NCBI GenBank assembly: GCA_023415235.1
Contig: JAEZLP010000069.1
Coordinates: 101,816 to 165,815 of the forward strand
Source of the DNA: Bacillota bacterium
Lineage (GTDB): Bacteria; Bacillota; Clostridia; Peptostreptococcales; Anaerovoracaceae
Direction of reading: 5' to 3'
DNA length: 64,000 nucleotides
This document shows positions 61,189 through 64,000 of the stretch, one piece after another; position 1 is the stretch's first letter; each line of letters begins with the position of its first letter. Made by a program: the position numbers and the translations under genes. The notes under the pieces are model-generated. The model was given only the letters and a program-made list of their open reading frames with translations. It did not search any database and was not told where the DNA came from.

Positions 61189-62829
61189 ATGTTCTCGCAT
61201 AAAAAAGAAACGGTCTTGCAGTTTTGGGGATTTGCGTGGATCTCATATTCAGCCAGTCTCTTGTGCCTTGTTTTATTTCTTAACAGTAAAAGCATAGTGT
61301 TTCTGGAATTGAGGAAGGTTATTGACATGTTCAATCTCCTTTTGCTGCTCTTTGGTACTTACGCTTTTATCCATATCAAGATACCGGCGTACTGGTACAG
61401 ATTTTCCCTGTATTTGGTTCTTCTTGCAGTCATTAGTATGATTTATGGCTTTGATCTCTATACCTTTTATCTGCCGATCTCCGTGTATCAAATTATCATC
61501 ACCGCTTTCACAAGCTATATCATCATAAAATACTGGAACATATCCAGGGCGGAAAAGCTCATCGCCCTGATTGTATTTCTAATATGGGGGACCAGCAAGA
61601 CAGTATTATCATTTGAAGCTGTTTTTCCAATTGATTCTGGCAATGTATATGTGATCGAAATCATTCTGTCAAATATCGTAAACTTCTGTATCCTGACCTT
61701 ATATGTCGAGCAGATGATCCATAAATCCGGACTTGCCAACACCCTGTACCGTACTGTCGTCGATAATGCGAAGGATGCGATCTTTTATTTCAGAATAAAG
61801 CCCTATGAATCCTTTGAATATGTCTCTCCGTCAGTTACTACGCTCACAGGGTATACTCCCTCGGATTTCTATAATAATCCAAGGCTATATGTCCAGCTTG
61901 TCGGTGAGAATTATTTTGACATTGTTCATGATGCATTTCATGGTAATATTTTGCATACGGACAAGCACATTATCCCTTTTATCAATAGGAACGGGGAGAC
62001 CTTCTGGGGCGAGATCAACTTTACGGTGTTGAAAGATGATAAAGATGAACCTTTTGCCGTAGAAGGAATTTTAAGAGATATCTCTATGATGAAGTATGCG
62101 GAACTTACACAAATTCACGAAAAAGAAAGCCGAAACCGACAGCTCTCTTATATCTCCCATGAGCTTAGAACTCCAGTCACCCTGATTGCCGGATATCTGA
62201 CCGCTATTGAAGACGGAACGCTTTGCAGTGAAGCGGAGCGGAACGAAGCTATGAAAATCATTACGGCAAAAACCATGCTTCTCAAGAACCTCATCGACGA
62301 TCTGGAACAGCTCTCAAAACTGGAAACCCATCAATTTACGTTTGACTTTGCCTCCTATACGGCTGCAGATATCACGGATTATCTGATGAGGGAAAACGCT
62401 GCGGATATTGAGACTTCCCAATTTGAAGTTGAATGGATTTTCAATCATGAAACGCTGCAAAAGCATTGGCTCATCGTAGATCAGAACAGGATCAACCAGG
62501 TGTTCTCAAATATTATTATGAATGCAATCAAGTATTCGACCGACGAAAAAAAGCTTTCGATAAGCTTTACTATTGATCCTTCCCTGGATAATTTCGTCGT
62601 TTCTGTAAGAGACTATGGGGTTGGGATTCCCCCTGACAGATTAACGAATATATTTGACCGATTTTACAGAGATAATAGTAATGCGCCCAATGTCAGCGGC
62701 CGCGGTCTGGGTTTGACGATCTGCAAGGAAATTATCAACGCCCACGGCGGTAAGATCACAGCGGTGAGCAATCCCGGATTTGCCGGAAGTATATTTACGT
62801 TCACTGTTCCATTATATAAGGAGTTGTAG
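61189..62829 (+). CDS. Membrane sensor histidine kinase with PAS domain
   Basis: About 546 residues from ATG 61189; the frame opens upstream without a ribosome site. Five to six membrane segments at about 10-180, then a PAS domain at about 200-310 (DAIFYFRIKPYESFEYVSPS; GETFWGEINFTVLKDDKDE). HisKA with the phosphorylated His in SYISHELRTPVTLI (about 328), and HATPase with NAIKYSTDE, DYGVGIPPDRL and GRGLGLTIC. The cognate regulator begins 2 nt after its stop. Confidence 0.92.
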   Translation: MFSHKKETVLQFWGFAWISYSASLLCLVLFLNSKSIVFLELRKVIDMFNLLLLLFGTYAFIHIKIPAYWYRFSLYLVLLAVISMIYGFDLYTFYLPISVYQIIITAFTSYIIIKYWNISRAEKLIALIVFLIWGTSKTVLSFEAVFPIDSGNVYVIEIILSNIVNFCILTLYVEQMIHKSGLANTLYRTVVDNAKDAIFYFRIKPYESFEYVSPSVTTLTGYTPSDFYNNPRLYVQLVGENYFDIVHDAFHGNILHTDKHIIPFINRNGETFWGEINFTVLKDDKDEPFAVEGILRDISMMKYAELTQIHEKESRNRQLSYISHELRTPVTLIAGYLTAIEDGTLCSEAERNEAMKIITAKTMLLKNLIDDLEQLSKLETHQFTFDFASYTAADITDYLMRENAADIETSQFEVEWIFNHETLQKHWLIVDQNRINQVFSNIIMNAIKYSTDEKKLSISFTIDPSLDNFVVSVRDYGVGIPPDRLTNIFDRFYRDNSNAPNVSGRGLGLTICKEIINAHGGKITAVSNPGFAGSIFTFTVPLYKEL

Positions 62830-62831
62830 AG

Positions 62832-63545
62832 ATGGCTAAAGAAAAAATACTGATTGTTGATGATGAGGTAGAAATTACCAAACTGGTCTGTGCATATCTG
62901 ACGAAAGAAAACTATGCACCAATCGCCGCGCATAACGGAAAGCAAGCATTGACCCTATTAAAAAAAGAAAAGCCTGATCTGATCATATTGGATATCATGC
63001 TTCCCGATACGGATGGTTCCTCTCTTTCTCTCGAGATCAGAAAGTTCTCCAATGCTCCGATCATATTTTTAAGTTGTAAAACGCAGGAAATCGATAAAAT
63101 CATCGCCTTGTCGGCAGGCGGGGATGATTATATGACAAAGCCCTTTATGCCCGGCGAGCTTGTGGCCAGAATCAAGGCACATTTGAGAAGGCAGTATTCT
63201 CTTACAAATGCTGTACCGGAAAATAAAAACAATATCTATGAATTTGACGATCTTACCATCGATTTTGAAGCTCACGAGCTGACCGCAAACGGAAAGCAGG
63301 TCACTTTAACGATGAAAGAGTTTGAAATTTTAAGACTGTTGGTGGAAAACCCGCGGAAGGTATTTTCTGCAAGCAGAATTTTTGAAACGGTTTGGAAGAC
63401 AAACTGCATGGAAAATGACACAAAGACAGTTATGGTCTATATCAGCAATTTACGTAAAAAAATTGAGGCGAACCCGAACAATCCCCGATATATTCTCAGT
63501 GTGCGAGGAGTCGGCTATAAGTTCAATCAAACCCTTTTCAAGTAA
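62832..63545 (+). CDS. OmpR-family response regulator
   Basis: 237 residues. The receiver has VDDEVEIT, phosphoacceptor Asp in IILDIMLPDTDG, and the Lys of YMTKPFMPGELV. The C-terminal winged helix matches Trans_reg_C (LTMKEFEILRLLVENPRKVFS; VYISNLRKKIEANPNNPRYI; VRGVGYKF). The 11-bp direct repeats upstream of the first symporter operon are its best local target; regulation of transport by this pair is inferred. Confidence 0.94.
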   Translation: MAKEKILIVDDEVEITKLVCAYLTKENYAPIAAHNGKQALTLLKKEKPDLIILDIMLPDTDGSSLSLEIRKFSNAPIIFLSCKTQEIDKIIALSAGGDDYMTKPFMPGELVARIKAHLRRQYSLTNAVPENKNNIYEFDDLTIDFEAHELTANGKQVTLTMKEFEILRLLVENPRKVFSASRIFETVWKTNCMENDTKTVMVYISNLRKKIEANPNNPRYILSVRGVGYKFNQTLFK

Positions 63546-63792
63546 TCTCTCTCTTGAAAAAAGGCACCTTTCCCCACCTTGTTCTGATGGCATATATCAG
63601 AACAAGACAGATATAGAGCCACCAGCATAAAACATAGCCATAAAGAAATGGCAGCCCGAATATTCGCGGATATATCTTATCCCCGATTAAAAGGATCCCC
63701 GGAAATTCTACTGCAGCAAGGCCGATCACAAGAAGGATCCAAATGATCAGCTTTCGGATATTTGGGGGCTTTGAACTGAATTTCGATGGCAT
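63538..63792 (-). CDS. Small membrane protein (DUF3311/symporter-subunit-like)
   Basis: 84 residues with two membrane spans (LIIWILLVIGLAAVEFPGIL; RIFGLPFLYGYVLCWWLYI). The motif RIFGLPFLYGY...WW resembles DUF3311/YhdT-type small proteins that accompany SSS transporters. It overlaps the response-regulator stop by 8 nt on the opposite strand. GGAGTGG precedes ATG. Confidence 0.65.
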   Translation of the reverse strand: MPSKFSSKPPNIRKLIIWILLVIGLAAVEFPGILLIGDKIYPRIFGLPFLYGYVLCWWLYICLVLIYAIRTRWGKVPFFKREIT

Positions 63793-63828
63793 TTTCCACT
63801 CCGTTTATCTTAACACTATTTATGATTT

Positions 63829-63857
63829 ATGCTATCAGTATATTATGTTTTTGTCAA
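63829..63857 (-). promoter_or_regulatory. Possible promoter of the small membrane protein
   Basis: On the minus strand TTGACA (63857-63852), 17 nt, TAGCAT (63834-63829). The -35 is perfect and the -10 is weak. Confidence 0.45.
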
Positions 63858-63937
63858 TTTAAGGAGGACAACAGATCGCGTCAAGTTAGGACGGGAAAAA
63901 TAAAGCTAGAGTTTCCCCATAGTCAAAAGTCTGTGTA

Positions 63938-64000
63938 TTAAATCCCTCGAAACGCTCGTAATGCTAGTGCCAATTGAGTACGCTTTCCAGAATTAAGAGC
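63938..64000 (-). CDS. Possible 3' end of a gene entering from the right edge
   Basis: From the window edge, 20 minus-strand codons (ALNSGKRTQLALALRAFRGI) lead to TAA 63940. The composition is protein-like but too short to identify. The interval 63858-63937 shows nothing. Confidence 0.25.
   Translation of the reverse strand, partial: ALNSGKRTQLALALRAFRGI

Noticed and set aside
63858..64000. Insertion sequence end at the right edge
   Set aside because: No terminal inverted repeat or transposase motif can be shown from the short stretch; only a 20-codon C-terminal frame is visible.

Overview
The window looks like chromosome of an anaerobic, amino-acid-fermenting member of the Clostridia. The evidence is consistent but inferential. 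It carries a tryptophanase, an aldehyde:ferredoxin oxidoreductase with two MoaD-like partners, an Xaa-His dipeptidase next to an OPT oligopeptide transporter, an EFR1-type flavodoxin/ferredoxin and several sigma-54-dependent activators. Shine-Dalgarno sites are strong (AGGAGG type) and start codons ATG, GTG and TTG are mixed. No rRNA, tRNA, CRISPR array or intact insertion sequence was recognised. Genus cannot be fixed from the sequence alone.

Layout. 1-5.7 kb: a minus-strand operon with overlapping stop/start codons, reading (5' to 3') ATC-hydrolase-like protein, GMC oxidoreductase, polysaccharide pyruvyl transferase, and an unusual reductase/acyl-ligase fusion that runs off the left edge. 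5.8-13 kb: a decayed HelD helicase, a secreted GHL10 glycoside hydrolase, a CofE-like ligase, a soluble sugar-dehydrogenase-like beta-propeller, gene fragments, a cupin and an aminotransferase. 13-16.2 kb: sigma-54 activator plus a tautomerase/alpha-beta hydrolase operon. 16.3-25.8 kb: mixed housekeeping and regulatory genes (EFR1, PLP decarboxylase, DUF6144, AraC-GyrI, SF0329, two pseudogenes, DUF4846 lipoprotein, AI-2E transporter, pirin, TetR, RidA). 26-30 kb: sigma-54 activator and tryptophanase. 29.4-31.7 kb: two PII-like proteins divergent from a DUF1538 membrane protein. 32.3-37 kb: sigma-54 activator and the AOR operon. 37-41 kb: PepD, OPT transporter, PqqD-like protein. 41-45 kb: M23 peptidase, extradiol dioxygenase, GGDEF/HD-GYP protein, Thr-rich repeat protein. 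45-55.7 kb: an AT-rich, compact biosynthetic-looking cluster (MFS transporter, malonyl transferase, PaaK-type ligase, two condensation-like acyltransferases, ACP, KAS III, SDR, APH-type kinase, thioesterase). 56-64 kb: S41 peptidase, two sodium:solute symporters with small membrane partners, and a histidine kinase/OmpR regulator pair.

How the parts work together. Three sigma-54 activators each sit beside a clean GG-N10-GC promoter. Between activator and promoter there is, in each case, a pair of similar inverted repeats, different for each activator. This gives three self-contained local circuits: tautomerase/hydrolase, tryptophanase, and AOR. The OmpR-family regulator near the right end has a plausible target: four head-to-tail 11-bp repeats ending at the -35 position of the symporter operon promoter. 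The AT-rich 45-55.7 kb cluster has the parts of a minimal carrier-protein-based acyl assembly line and is the best candidate for an undescribed system. The reductase-ligase operon at the left edge is second. Several loci (HelD, DUF2461, M50 protease, PPOX fragment) show decay by internal deletion.
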